Shown: piece by piece, positions 35,214 through 44,415 of the stretch
How positions within the stretch are numbered: the first letter of the stretch is position 1
How the letters are laid out: each line of letters opens with the position of its first letter
DNA from: Ruminococcus sp.
GTDB taxonomy: Bacteria > Bacillota > Clostridia > Oscillospirales > Acutalibacteraceae
Direction of reading: 5' to 3'
DNA length: 64,000 nucleotides
NCBI GenBank assembly: GCA_017411385.1
Contig: JAFQQF010000013.1
Location: forward strand, 40,412-104,411
Program-made: the position numbers and the translations under genes
The notes under the pieces: model-generated
Databases searched by the model: none
The model's input: only the letters and a program-made list of their open reading frames with translations
Told to the model about the DNA's origin: nothing

Positions 35214-35985
35214 ACTTACCTCGTCCTGTGTATCTGGAAAGGTCCTGATACTTCTTGTCAAGCTGTTCTACAACGAATTCTTTAATATAGTCGTTTGCAG
35301 GATTCTGATAAAGCTCCAAGGGAGTAGCCATCTGCTCAATGTTGCCTTCGCTCATAACCATAATACGGTCAGAAAGGAAGAACGCCTCCTCCTGGTCGTG
35401 AGTAATGAAGAGCATTGTTGCATTAAACTTCTTCTGCAGAGATTTAAGCTCAGCCTTCATAATCTCGCGGTTTGTAACGTCAAGAGCAGAGATAGGCTCA
35501 TCAAGAAGAATAACATCGGGATTCATAGCAAGGGTACGGGCAATGGCAACTCTCTGTTGCTGACCGCCTGAAAGCTGATGAGGACGCTTGTGCATCTGGT
35601 CGGTAAGACCTACCTGCTCCAGAGTTCTCTCGGCAATTTCCTTTGCCTGCTTCTTTGTGTCCTTGCGAAGTGTCAGTGCATACATAACGTTCTGCAAAAC
35701 CGTCATATTGGGGAACAGTGCATAGTTCTGGAACACAATTCCCATTCCTCTGTCAAAGCTTGCAAGAGAGGAAATATCCTTGCCACCCTTGATAATCTCA
35801 CCGGAGTCTGCCTTTTCAAGACCGATGAGAATTCGAAGAAGCGTGGTCTTACCGCAGCCTGAGGGACCGAGGATAGAGAGGAATTCACCCTCCATAAGAT
35901 CAAAGCTTATATTGTTGAGAACAGTTTTGCCTGCATAAGATTTGTTCAGATTTTTTACTGAAAGCTTAGTGTTTAATACTTCCAT
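35200..35985 (-). CDS. ABC importer ATPase, FbpC/PotA type (261 aa)
   Basis: Walker A GPSGCGKTT, Q-loop GIVFQNYALFP, signature LSGGQQQRVA, Walker B VILLDEPISALD and switch His in FITHDQEEA are all present. At 261 residues it lacks the long C-terminal TOBE regulatory domain of full-length FbpC or PotA. It overlaps the binding-protein gene by 13 bases and the permease by 14, showing tight translational coupling. Confidence 0.92.
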   Translation of the reverse strand: MEVLNTKLSVKNLNKSYAGKTVLNNISFDLMEGEFLSILGPSGCGKTTLLRILIGLEKADSGEIIKGGKDISSLASFDRGMGIVFQNYALFPNMTVLQNVMYALTLRKDTKKQAKEIAERTLEQVGLTDQMHKRPHQLSGGQQQRVAIARTLAMNPDVILLDEPISALDVTNREIMKAELKSLQKKFNATMLFITHDQEEAFFLSDRIMVMSEGNIEQMATPLELYQNPANDYIKEFVVEQLDKKYQDLSRYTGRGKYEDK

Positions 35986-36953
35986 ATTGACAACAGCCTC
36001 TCTTTCTGTGAATAGTCCTGAATACCCGTCATATCTGCATAAGTAATATTCTGGGGATAGTTTTCTATATTGTTAACCTGTCCCTCATAAATGGTTTCGG
36101 GAGAGAAATATTCCTTGTCGTATTTAAGGAACTCGTTTGCAATGTAATCGAACACCTCAGAAACACCCTTTTTGTCTTGATGTCCCTTAACAATCGCACT
36201 GCCTGTCAGCGAGTAGGGTGAACCCTCGGGAGGGAATATAATCTCAAAGGGCTGTCCGTCGTTGATTTCATTGATGCCTTGGAAGGTAAGTGCAAGACCT
36301 ACTGCAATCTCACCTTGTTTGAGAAGCTTAATGGGGCCTGAGCCGGACTCAGTAAACTGCTTTAAGTTAGGATAAAGCTTGTCAACATATTCAAGAGTTT
36401 TCTCTTCGCCCCAGATATTCACCCAGTTTTTATAGAAGAAGTAGCCTGTACCCGAGGATTTGGGGTCGGGCATTGCAACCAAGCCTTTATATTCTGGCTT
36501 TAAAAGGTCATCATAAGTCTTGGGTGCTTCCAATCCGTGCTTTTTAAGAATTTCGGTGTTAACAATAATCGCACCTGCCTGTCGCTCCCATGTAACCCAA
36601 AGATTGCCGTTGTCTGCAGGTGTAAGCCCCTCAACATAAGGGATACGGCTCATACCGGAAATATCCGCAAGCTCACCCTTGATGTTGTTCATATAGCCTG
36701 TTTCCAGACCTGCAATGATGTCAACCTCTGTCGTTTCCCCCTCGGCGTAAATCTTTGCAGCAGCTTTACCCGTAGACATATAAGTAACAATTACATTATA
36801 ATGAGGAAACTCCTCTGAAAGCTGTTCCTGCAATTCATCGTTGCGGAACTGCTCAAGGGAAGAACAAACCACTATTGTTTCCTTTGAGCCGAAATCAGCA
36901 AAGAAAGTGAACAAAAGAGTAATTGCTATAAGCACAATCAAAGCTTTTTTCAT
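35973..36953 (-). CDS. Extracellular solute-binding protein (AfuA/PhnS-like, 326 aa)
   Basis: First gene of the importer operon. N-terminal hydrophobic segment MKKALIVLIAITLLFTFFAD without a lipobox cysteine, so it is either cleaved by signal peptidase I or stays membrane-anchored, unusual for a Gram-positive binding protein. The rest has the type II periplasmic-binding fold of iron, spermidine or aminoethylphosphonate binders (VVCSSLEQFRNDELQEQL, VDIIAGLETGY, WERQAGAIIVNTEIL, PDPKSSGTGYFF). ATG 36953 has AGAGGTG upstream. An attenuator-like hairpin lies in its leader (37041-37081). Confidence 0.85.
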   Translation of the reverse strand: MKKALIVLIAITLLFTFFADFGSKETIVVCSSLEQFRNDELQEQLSEEFPHYNVIVTYMSTGKAAAKIYAEGETTEVDIIAGLETGYMNNIKGELADISGMSRIPYVEGLTPADNGNLWVTWERQAGAIIVNTEILKKHGLEAPKTYDDLLKPEYKGLVAMPDPKSSGTGYFFYKNWVNIWGEEKTLEYVDKLYPNLKQFTESGSGPIKLLKQGEIAVGLALTFQGINEINDGQPFEIIFPPEGSPYSLTGSAIVKGHQDKKGVSEVFDYIANEFLKYDKEYFSPETIYEGQVNNIENYPQNITYADMTGIQDYSQKERLLSIWKY

Positions 36954-37029
36954 TTTGGCACCTCTTTCTACGTATTTTGTGTTTTCAAAAATCAAAAACC
37001 GTTTCAGAAACCACTTTAAAAAACACATT

Positions 37030-37081
37030 AAAAAACAAAAAGCCCGTGTTTTTCACAAAATTCTACAGAATAACAAGGGCT
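37030..37081 (-). promoter_or_regulatory. Terminator-like hairpin in importer leader
   Basis: On the minus strand AGCCCTTG ... CACGGGCT forms a stem with one mismatch and an inner ATTCT/AGAAT hairpin, followed by TTTTTGTTTTTT. It begins about 12 bases after the predicted start site and ends about 75 bases before ATG 36953, so it could stop transcription early. Candidate attenuator or riboswitch; no known class recognised. Confidence 0.5.
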
Positions 37082-37099
37082 ACGCGTTCATTTTCTCTT

Positions 37100-37128
37100 A
37101 TAATACAACCTTTCTAGAACATTGTCAA
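37100..37128 (-). promoter_or_regulatory. Sigma-A promoter of importer operon
   Basis: Minus strand consensus TTGACA (37123-37128), 17 bases, TATTAT (37100-37105). A TTCTAGAA palindrome lies in the spacer. Confidence 0.8.
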
Positions 37129-37210
37129 CAGATTTTTACATATTTTTCAGGTTCGAAATTCAGGCCTTGTTTGCAATTTCTAAACAAACGCAGGAATTTT
37201 ATAAGTACAA

Positions 37211-37242
37211 AACAAAAAGTGCCCGACTGAACATCGGACACT
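37211..37242 (-). terminator. Terminator of small lipoprotein gene
   Basis: AGTGTCCGA/TCGGGCACT stem with one mismatch, followed on the minus strand by TTTTTGTTTTG. Confidence 0.75.
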
Positions 37243-37264
37243 CCCATCGTATTTATTAGTCAGT

Positions 37265-37630
37265 TTAATTTGCAGGAACAAAGGGCAACTCGATTCGCGA
37301 CTCATTCGGCACGTTCTCTGTCTGGGGCTCAGATTGCTTTTGAGGGCTTGTTGGTTCGGATATTGCTTCCGACTTATCCTCCTTTACTTCTTCCTGCGGA
37401 ACGGTTATAATCTCCAGCTCGCCTGCCTCTGTAGCAAAGGATACGTCCTGCGTTTCCTTTTGCTCTGCAGTTGCATTCTCAGCTTCGCTTGTATGTGTAT
37501 CAGAAGCCGATTGCACCGACGTGTTTTCAGTAGCAGGTTCGGTGGTATCAACATCTGCTCTGCAGGCACAAAGCACAGACAGGATAACAAGCATTGATAT
37601 AAAAAAACAAAACACCTTTGTATACTTCAT
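37265..37630 (-). CDS. Small Glu/Thr/Ser-rich lipoprotein (121 aa)
   Basis: Lipoprotein signal MKYTKVFCFFISMLVILS ending in a lipobox (VLCAC, two Cys at the site). The mature part is low complexity, rich in Glu, Thr, Ser and Gln, with no domain, so it is probably a disordered surface peptide or spacer. ATG 37630 is eight bases after AAGGA; the in-frame ATG at 37639 overlaps that site. It has its own promoter and terminator. Function unknown. Confidence 0.7.
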   Translation of the reverse strand: MKYTKVFCFFISMLVILSVLCACRADVDTTEPATENTSVQSASDTHTSEAENATAEQKETQDVSFATEAGELEIITVPQEEVKEDKSEAISEPTSPQKQSEPQTENVPNESRIELPFVPAN

Positions 37631-37664
37631 AGGAACCATCCTTTTTAAGAGTTACATTATAATG

Positions 37665-37693
37665 ATTATATCACACAGAAAAACTCAATTCAA
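37665..37693 (-). promoter_or_regulatory. Promoter of small lipoprotein gene
   Basis: Minus strand TTGAAT (37688-37693), 17 bases, TATAAT (37665-37670). Confidence 0.65.
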
Positions 37694-37777
37694 CCTCAAC
37701 AAGATACCGATTAATCAAGATAAGAGTATCAACGCCGGGCGAAAAATCATCAAAACAACAAAGAGTCCTGTGCAACA

Positions 37778-37811
37778 AAAAAGCAACACCTCTTGCAAAG
37801 TGTTGCTTTTT
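37778..37811 (-). terminator. Terminator of DUF2238-like gene
   Basis: AAAAAGCAACAC/GTGTTGCTTTTT stem, four bases after the stop at 37815. Confidence 0.75.
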
Positions 37812-37814
37812 CAG

Positions 37815-38507
37815 TTAGTTAGTCTGGTTTTTTCTTTTGGAGCTGCTCATAAAGAAGCCAACTACAGCTACACACAAAGCAGACAAGGCATCAATTATTA
37901 TATCCTTCATCGTATCAGAAAGTGCCTGCACTCCTGTAAGTGCCACTCCTGTCTGGGTGGTGTGCTTCTGCATATTAAGTCCCAGAATTGCATCGAAGGA
38001 ATACTCGTACACCTCCCACAAAGAGCCTGCCGCCAACGCAAAGGCAAAAGCAAAAACAGAAAGAAATAAGGGGCTCAGACTCACGCTTACCTTACTATCC
38101 TTATTAAGAATATCCACAAGCATAAAGCCGAGAGCTCCAAGCATTGCTCCTGAAAAAGCATGGAGTATAGTGTCCCAGTGAGGAATCACATAATAAAAGC
38201 TGTGTACCTCACCCAAATATATAGCACAATATAAAAACACAAAATACATAATCACTATTGCGTCAGGCACCACAACCTTCCAACGTCTGGCTATTATGGT
38301 CGGAATCATCATTACAACTATACCGAGCACACATTGAGTTGTCATCAGCAGATAATCCGACTTCAGCTTCTGATGCGGTAAAGCAGGGTCTGCCTGTGCC
38401 GGCGCAAGGATAAAGTTGACTAAAGCGTACACAACAGACAACACAAGGGTTACCAACAGGACTATTCCTATTATTTTTGTTACTCTGCTCTTCTTTTCAG
38501 CTTTCAT
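37815..38507 (-). CDS. Integral membrane protein, DUF2238/YjdF-like (230 aa)
   Basis: About six hydrophobic segments (about 11-32, 55-70, 80-100, 115-135, 145-165, 197-217). Motifs HWDTILHAFSGAMLGALGF and GSLWEVYEYSFDAILGL, and the later TMKDIIIDALSAL, match the DUF2238/YjdF type of small membrane proteins, whose function is unknown. The conserved Asp/His/Glu in membrane segments hint at metal or proton chemistry; that is inference. Single gene. Confidence 0.78.
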   Translation of the reverse strand: MKAEKKSRVTKIIGIVLLVTLVLSVVYALVNFILAPAQADPALPHQKLKSDYLLMTTQCVLGIVVMMIPTIIARRWKVVVPDAIVIMYFVFLYCAIYLGEVHSFYYVIPHWDTILHAFSGAMLGALGFMLVDILNKDSKVSVSLSPLFLSVFAFAFALAAGSLWEVYEYSFDAILGLNMQKHTTQTGVALTGVQALSDTMKDIIIDALSALCVAVVGFFMSSSKRKNQTN

Positions 38508-38538
38508 CCCATCATCTCCCTCGATTAATTATTTTTGT

Positions 38539-38567
38539 ATTTTAGCACAACATTATGTAATTTACAA
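38539..38567 (-). promoter_or_regulatory. Promoter of DUF2238-like gene
   Basis: Minus strand TTGTAA (38562-38567), 17 bases, TAAAAT (38539-38544). Confidence 0.6.
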
Positions 38568-38614
38568 CATTCCCGGACTATGTTTTACAATATATTAACA
38601 ACTGCAACAAACAG

Positions 38615-38643
38615 TTGAAAACACCGCCCTCTTCTGCTATTAT
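38615..38643 (+). promoter_or_regulatory. Promoter of acyltransferase gene
   Basis: TTGAAA (38615-38620), 17 bases, TATTAT (38638-38643). Confidence 0.65.
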
Positions 38644-38711
38644 AATATTATATTTACCGGCGAAGAGTTTTGTTACTCTTTCTGTTACAAAAAAGCATAG
38701 GAGCACAGCGT

Positions 38712-39575
38712 ATGTTTGACCCGAAAACAAACAAATTCCCCTATCCTGAGCAAACAGACCAACATTATCTTAAATTGAAAAAAGACCGCAAAATCATCTT
38801 TGACAGCGACTATCCCTTTGTTGATAACCGTTTTTTCTTCCGTATGGGAAGCTTTTTTCTGCGTATTTTGCTGATTACCGTTGTATTACCTGTGGTACGT
38901 ATCCGTATGGGACTAAAGGTTGAGGGCAGAAGGAACCTCAAAAAACACAAAGAAGTCATAAAGAACGGTGTTATTTCCTGCTGTAATCACGTACATATGT
39001 GGGATTACCTTGGGATTATGAGTGGCATAAGCCCTATAAAGCCCAATGTGCTTATCTGGGCACCCAACATCAACGGCGAATGGGGTACAATGATGCGCCA
39101 CGTAGGCGGTATCCCCATTCCCGAGGAAGGTACTAAAGCAACACTTACCTATTTGCGTGCCGTAAAAGGGCTTCTCAAAGCTGGCAAATGGCTACACATC
39201 TATGCCGAGGGCAGTATGTGGGAATATTACAGACCCATCCGCCCCTTCAAAAAAGGTGTGGCTTTCCTTGCTTGCGAGTGCGACAAGCCTGTTATACCCC
39301 TTGCATATACATACCGAGAACCCGGCTTTATCAGAAAACACATTTTCAAGCAGATAGCCTGCTACACCCTGCACATCGGCGAGCCTGTTTACAAAGACGA
39401 AACTCTCAAACCCAAAGAGCAAAGAGCTGACCTTACTAAGAGAGTTCACGAAGCTGTGTGTGCTTTGGCAGGTATCAAGCCCGAAGAAAATATTTATCCC
39501 CCGATATTCGACAACAACAAGAGAGTGGATTACTACACCCACACCTACGGCGTAGGCTACAAGGGCTCTCACTAA
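38712..39575 (+). CDS. PlsC-like 1-acyl-glycerol-phosphate acyltransferase family
   Basis: 287-residue membrane-associated acyltransferase. The catalytic H(X4)D motif is NHVHMWD (His93, Asp98), followed by WAPNINGEWGTMMRHVGGIPIP and the substrate-binding EGSMWEYYRPIRPFKKG (in place of the usual EGTR). A hydrophobic segment at about 46-65 anchors it. It probably transfers an acyl chain to lysophosphatidate or a related acceptor. ATG 38712 is eight bases after AGGAG; the longer frame from 38670 has no such signal. Confidence 0.85.
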   Translation: MFDPKTNKFPYPEQTDQHYLKLKKDRKIIFDSDYPFVDNRFFFRMGSFFLRILLITVVLPVVRIRMGLKVEGRRNLKKHKEVIKNGVISCCNHVHMWDYLGIMSGISPIKPNVLIWAPNINGEWGTMMRHVGGIPIPEEGTKATLTYLRAVKGLLKAGKWLHIYAEGSMWEYYRPIRPFKKGVAFLACECDKPVIPLAYTYREPGFIRKHIFKQIACYTLHIGEPVYKDETLKPKEQRADLTKRVHEAVCALAGIKPEENIYPPIFDNNKRVDYYTHTYGVGYKGSH

Positions 39576-39593
39576 AAATCAAAACAAGCTAAA

Positions 39594-39626
39594 AGCGTCA
39601 GCTTCAATGAAGCTGACGCTCTTTTT
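39594..39626 (+). terminator. Terminator of acyltransferase gene
   Basis: AGCGTCAGCTTCA/TGAAGCTGACGCT followed by CTTTTTC. Confidence 0.85.
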
Positions 39627-39641
39627 CTGCCACTCACACAA

Positions 39642-39669
39642 AAGGCTCCCGAGTAAATTCGGGAGCCTT
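39642..39669 (-). terminator. Terminator of dockerin glycosidase gene
   Basis: AAGGCTCCCGA/TCGGGAGCCTT stem; on the minus strand TTTTGTGTG follows. It is about 40 bases after the stop at 39709. Confidence 0.7.
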
Positions 39670-39708
39670 CGGCTTATTTTAAGCTTTTATGCTTTGTAAA
39701 CTTATAGC

Positions 39709-42700
39709 TTATTTAATGGGCTTATCGATGGGATAGCCTGTAGGAAGATCAGCAATGTGTTTCTGGATTGCAGTAGCATCCTTAACGTTAACATTACCTG
39801 AACCGTCTGCATCTGCAGCCTTGTTTGCATCCTCAGAAAGAGTCAGAAGCTCTGCAACTGCCTTCTGGATTGTTGTTGCATCCTTAACAGAAATCTTATT
39901 GTCAAGGTCTGCATCACCGAGAATGATATCCTTTACAGGAGGTTCTACAACACCGATATCGCCTGTGCGTGCAAACTGTACTGTGTGGTAGGTTACGTTG
40001 TTGTTAGCCTCACCGTGTGCCTGTGACATATTTCTGTCATACCAGTTCTCGGTGTCATACTTGATTGTAACCTCATGCTCACCCTTAGTAAGCTCAAGTC
40101 TTAAGTGTGAGCTTACCTGATTCTTAAAGCTCATTGCAGGGAATACCAGAGAACCAACGTCCTCACCGTCAACATATACAGAACGGATAGCTGCTGTGAT
40201 ACCTGCAGTGGGGTCGCCCTGATTGGTGTGAATCACTGACATCTGATATACACCGTCTGAGGGGATGTTAACCTTAACTGTAAATGTGCCTGCAGCTGTA
40301 TCAGCATCAGAAGGCTTGAATGTAGTATTTGTCCAAGTTCCTACTGTCCACTTACCTGTGTTCTTATCAAGGTAGAAGCCTGCGTTATCCTCAACACCTG
40401 TAGTAATATCAACAGTCTGCTCAGAGCCGTTGTTGAAGATGATGTTGGGAGTATCCTTGGGGATAGAGTAGCAATATACATCCTCGCCGCCGTCGTTCTT
40501 ACCAACATATCTCATAGACTCACCGGGCCAGCCTATGCTTGCAGAACCGCCCCAGAAGAAGATATTAACTGTGCTCCAACCCTTGTTGTTTGTGAAGTAA
40601 ACGGTCTTTACATTCTCAGTGTCAATAGGACCGGAGGTTGAGGGTGCCTTATCATAGTAGTTATTAGCATTAACAGTAACCTTTGTGCCTGAAGGATTGT
40701 ACTCCTTGGGAGCTGAAAGCTCAGACCAGAGGCCTGTTGTCTTATCAACTGCAACAACACAGTAGCAACCGTACTTAGTTGTGTCGATTGTATAGGATGT
40801 GCCCTCTACATCTACATACTCTGTGCCTGTCCATACCTTGTATGTGCAGTTATTTACTGCGTTCCATCTGAGTGTGGAGCCACTAAGTGTTGCTGTGGGA
40901 GCGTTGGGAGCCTTTGCTGTGTTCTCATCCTTAAGGTTAATCTTATCCTCTGCACCACTGTCCTTGAGGTTGATTACGATGTAATATTCACCCTGTGCAT
41001 CTGTGGGAAGAACATAGTCGTTTGCTACCTGCTCATCGTTAACATAGATAGACTCTACTGTGTCGCCCTTGCCGTGAAGTTCCATGTTAATTACAGCATC
41101 TCTGTACTTATACTCGTTGATATAGAAGGGACCTTCCATCCAATCGGGAACATAGGGGTCAAAGGTGATACCGTCTGTTGTGTATTCCATACCAAAGAGA
41201 ACTCTGTAGTAACCTGCCATGGTAGCAGCAACAGACCAAAGCTGCTGAGTTGAGTGTAAGCCTTCACCTGTTTCGTAGTCGATAACCTCGTAGTTTGTAA
41301 GGCAAGCAACTGCGCCACGGATACAGGAGTTCCAGATTTCCTCAGCAAGGAGGTTGTTTTCGTTTGCGTTATTAACTGCACCAATCATCAGAAGTGCTTC
41401 CCAACCGGGCCATACGCCTGAGTCATGATACTTATAGTCTGTCCAACGCTGTGCGTTCTTCTGGGGATATACTGTATTTGCACCGAAGGGAACGAGAGTA
41501 TGGTTTTCCATAATGGAATCTGCCTTCTCCTGACCGCCGATGTTGTACCATACTGCATAGCCGTTAGCAAGAACATCCTGCTTGTATGCAAGGGGTGAGC
41601 CCATCCAATCGGGATACTCCCAAGATGCGTATGTGCCAAGGTCTTCGTGCCAGAGTCTTGTGGAGATTGCTTCTTCAAGGTCAGCTGCAAGGTCAGCCCA
41701 AGCCTTGGACTCAGCCTCGTCTTTACCGAGAATTGTAGCTGCCTCAGAAAGAATCTTCATAGCCTGACAATAGATAATATTTGTGGAAGCTGCCTTGCTT
41801 TCTGCGATGTTAACAATACCGTTCTGGTCGTCTTCACCTGTCCAGTCGCCGTAGGTCTTATCTCTGTGGTCAAGACCGCAGGTTTCGCCTCGGAAGAGTC
41901 CTGCTTCCTTGTCATAAACTACTGTGTAGTCCTGTTTGATTGTATTGGATGCTACCTCGTAGAAATATTCAAGGGTTTCCTCGTTACCGTCTGCAAGGTA
42001 GGTTTCCCAAACAGCCAGCATCATAATGATACGGTCTGTGGATACGGGGTAAGAACCGCCTGTACCTGTATCTTCTTCGAATGTAAGGTTGCCGTCTTTA
42101 CCTACAACCTTAGCGTTTGCACAGTTTGTGGAAATCTCGGGGAACATCCAAGAAAGAATGTACTGCATAGAAAGAGCAGTATCACGAGTCCAAACCTTGT
42201 GCCAGTTTGTACCTGTATAGAATACATCGCCAAAGGTTTCATCGTGATTGATGCTCTTGAAGATTTCATCCATTGTGAGATTATATGCAGCCTCAGCAAG
42301 GGGTGTGTTGGGAGCTGAGAAAGAAGGAGCCCCGCCCATGCTTAGATACTCATAATACCAATCTCTGTCAGAGCCTGTTTCAGAAGTAAGGATGTGGTCG
42401 CCTGTGTTAGCAATTACACGGGAGTCATCCTCTGTAAGACCGTTAGCAAACAGAGTGTAATCCTGTCTGTCGCTTACGTTTGTTGTGCCACCCTTGAAGG
42501 TGTCGTCGCCGTAAACCTGAATAGCAGCGTATGTAATCTCCTGTGCAAAATCAAGGTAGAAGCCAAAGGAATACGCATCCTCGATTTCGAACACTACGTC
42601 GTTGCCCTTCTTTGTACCTGTAAGCTCTACGGTTTTGTTGTCAGCAGTTGTAAGGGTTGCTGTAGCGGGGATTGTATCATCAACGCCGATAACAACAATC

Positions 42701-44226
42701 TTTTCAACTGTAACTTCCTTATCAAAGCCGAAGCCGAGTTTTCCTTCTGTTGCGGTAGTTGTGCAGTAGGGATAGTTAACAGCCTGCATCCAGCCGTTAA
42801 CTGTGCTTACATAACCGTCAAGAGCGATATCCTCAGCAGAATCCATAACCTTTGTACCGATTACCTGAATTTCCGCATTTGCAAACTCGTCTGTTTTATA
42901 AGTAAACCAAGTAATATTCTCAGGTGTATCAAAGTTTACTAAGTAAGGCGTTGTTTCTGCTTCAATAGCAGGAATTTCAAATTCCTTGCCGTTGGAAAGA
43001 ACAAGCTTGCCTGCTTCTGCACCTGTTGCAGTTGCATCAATGACGATTCTGTCAACAGCTACTGTGTTCTTGAAGCGATAACCGAAAGTAGAGCCATCAT
43101 AAATCTGATAACCCATCAGTTCAATGTTGTTGATGCATTCAAAAGAAACCTCGCTGATAGTAACATTTGCTTTGTTTGCATAAACAACGAGCTCTGTTTC
43201 ACCCTCGATTACAATGTTAGCAACAGGAGTTTCGCTTGTAAGGTCATAAACATAACCGTTTACTTCAATTGAACCCTCAGCGTCAAGAGTTACAGCATAA
43301 ACGCCGTCCTGCTCGGGCTTAACAATCAAGGAAGCATAGTCAAATTCACATCCGCTTGTAAATGCTCCGTCCTTAATGAGGGCAGCATCAGAAGCAGCAT
43401 CATAACCTGAAAAATCAAGGGTAGTCTTGCTCTTTGCGATATTCTCTGCAGCATCAACAGGAGTTACAACAATCTTATCAACGTTGTATGTACCGTCAAG
43501 ATTTTCAATTGTAATTCTGTTGTAGCCGGGGTTGAGAGTCTTTGTTACAACAACGGTCTTGTATGTCTGCCAAGCACCTGTGGATGAGAAGTTTGCGTAG
43601 TAGTCCTCTTCCCCTGCTGTAAATACAAAGTAACCGTCGTCAGCTTCAGATGCAACAGAAATTTCAAATCTGTAAGCCTGAGCCTTGTCACCTGCAACTG
43701 TAACACCGTAGTTAAGGGAGTCGCCTGCATCAAAAGCACCTACATACTTGCCTGCAGATGCAGCAGCATCTTCCCATATATTTACAGCACCCAGAGCATA
43801 TGTGTACTTCTCTGCTTCAATAGTCTGAGCTGTTGTGCCCAATGTGAAGTCAGATTTTGTATTCATAGACTCCGCTGTGTAGGTTCTGTTCTTTGTGTTT
43901 GCTGTAAATTTGATGATTGAGTCTGCCTCGATAACGAGATGCTCGTTATCATTGTGGCCGATTGATGTACTCCAGTTGGGAGTAGCAATTTTAAATTCGT
44001 AGTTACCGCCTGTCATATCAAGCACCAGAGTGTAGATTCCGTTACCTTCGTCTACAAATCTGTACTCATCGTAGCAGTTCCAGCCGTTCATATTACCTCT
44101 GAGGAAGAGGCCATCAGCCAGACTGTACGCAGAAACAGACAGCATACCCATGGTTGTAGTACCCACAACCAGAAGAAGTGCCAGTATAATACTGAGCATT
44201 GCTTTGAGTCGACTGTGTTTTTTCAT
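39709..44226 (-). CDS. Dockerin-bearing six-hairpin glycosidase with CBM26
   Basis: 1505-residue secreted multidomain protein; ATG 44226 is preceded by AAAGGAAAG. Order: signal peptide (1-33); X25-like module (about 35-115, FLRGNMNGW); CBM6/35-like domain (about 125-235, IEAEKYTYALG); F5/8-like beta domains (to about 590); an (alpha/alpha)6-type catalytic domain (about 640-1090, NWHKVWTRDTALSMQYIL, YHDSGVWPGWEALLMIG, STQQLWSVAATMAGYYR); Fn3-like domain; CBM26 starch-binding module (about 1205-1285, VYFTNNKGWSTVNIFFW...IIFNNG); a further CBM6/35-like domain (about 1300-1395); two-repeat dockerin (about 1420-1500, GDADLDNKISVKD). The CBM26 points to starch or a related alpha-glucan. The glycosidase family could not be named; it resembles glucoamylase or debranching-type hairpin domains. 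Confidence 0.85.
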   Translation of the reverse strand: MKKHSRLKAMLSIILALLLVVGTTTMGMLSVSAYSLADGLFLRGNMNGWNCYDEYRFVDEGNGIYTLVLDMTGGNYEFKIATPNWSTSIGHNDNEHLVIEADSIIKFTANTKNRTYTAESMNTKSDFTLGTTAQTIEAEKYTYALGAVNIWEDAAASAGKYVGAFDAGDSLNYGVTVAGDKAQAYRFEISVASEADDGYFVFTAGEEDYYANFSSTGAWQTYKTVVVTKTLNPGYNRITIENLDGTYNVDKIVVTPVDAAENIAKSKTTLDFSGYDAASDAALIKDGAFTSGCEFDYASLIVKPEQDGVYAVTLDAEGSIEVNGYVYDLTSETPVANIVIEGETELVVYANKANVTISEVSFECINNIELMGYQIYDGSTFGYRFKNTVAVDRIVIDATATGAEAGKLVLSNGKEFEIPAIEAETTPYLVNFDTPENITWFTYKTDEFANAEIQVIGTKVMDSAEDIALDGYVSTVNGWMQAVNYPYCTTTATEGKLGFGFDKEVTVEKIVVIGVDDTIPATATLTTADNKTVELTGTKKGNDVVFEIEDAYSFGFYLDFAQEITYAAIQVYGDDTFKGGTTNVSDRQDYTLFANGLTEDDSRVIANTGDHILTSETGSDRDWYYEYLSMGGAPSFSAPNTPLAEAAYNLTMDEIFKSINHDETFGDVFYTGTNWHKVWTRDTALSMQYILSWMFPEISTNCANAKVVGKDGNLTFEEDTGTGGSYPVSTDRIIMMLAVWETYLADGNEETLEYFYEVASNTIKQDYTVVYDKEAGLFRGETCGLDHRDKTYGDWTGEDDQNGIVNIAESKAASTNIIYCQAMKILSEAATILGKDEAESKAWADLAADLEEAISTRLWHEDLGTYASWEYPDWMGSPLAYKQDVLANGYAVWYNIGGQEKADSIMENHTLVPFGANTVYPQKNAQRWTDYKYHDSGVWPGWEALLMIGAVNNANENNLLAEEIWNSCIRGAVACLTNYEVIDYETGEGLHSTQQLWSVAATMAGYYRVLFGMEYTTDGITFDPYVPDWMEGPFYINEYKYRDAVINMELHGKGDTVESIYVNDEQVANDYVLPTDAQGEYYIVINLKDSGAEDKINLKDENTAKAPNAPTATLSGSTLRWNAVNNCTYKVWTGTEYVDVEGTSYTIDTTKYGCYCVVAVDKTTGLWSELSAPKEYNPSGTKVTVNANNYYDKAPSTSGPIDTENVKTVYFTNNKGWSTVNIFFWGGSASIGWPGESMRYVGKNDGGEDVYCYSIPKDTPNIIFNNGSEQTVDITTGVEDNAGFYLDKNTGKWTVGTWTNTTFKPSDADTAAGTFTVKVNIPSDGVYQMSVIHTNQGDPTAGITAAIRSVYVDGEDVGSLVFPAMSFKNQVSSHLRLELTKGEHEVTIKYDTENWYDRNMSQAHGEANNNVTYHTVQFARTGDIGVVEPPVKDIILGDADLDNKISVKDATTIQKAVAELLTLSEDANKAADADGSGNVNVKDATAIQKHIADLPTGYPIDKPIK

Positions 44227-44364
44227 AGTCTTCTTTCCTTTCATTTTTTGCCCGCACAAAACAGTGCAGTTATTCAGCCTCATTTTATCATAAACTTTAC
44301 TCGTTTACAATAGATTTCCGTCAGTATTTACAAATAATTTTTGCTGAAAACTGTAAAAACATAT

Positions 44365-44392
44365 ATTATAACCATAAAAAACAAAAAGGCAA
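44365..44392 (-). promoter_or_regulatory. Possible promoter of dockerin glycosidase
   Basis: Minus strand TTGCCT (44387-44392), 16 bases, TATAAT (44365-44370); leader of about 130 bases. Confidence 0.45.
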
Positions 44393-44415
44393 AAAACAAT
44401 AAAATCTACACATAA

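Noticed and set aside
42394-42942. Cys-rich plus-strand frames inside the dockerin glycosidase and the giant gene
   Set aside because: They mirror the codon pattern of the real minus-strand genes; no start signals and no domains.
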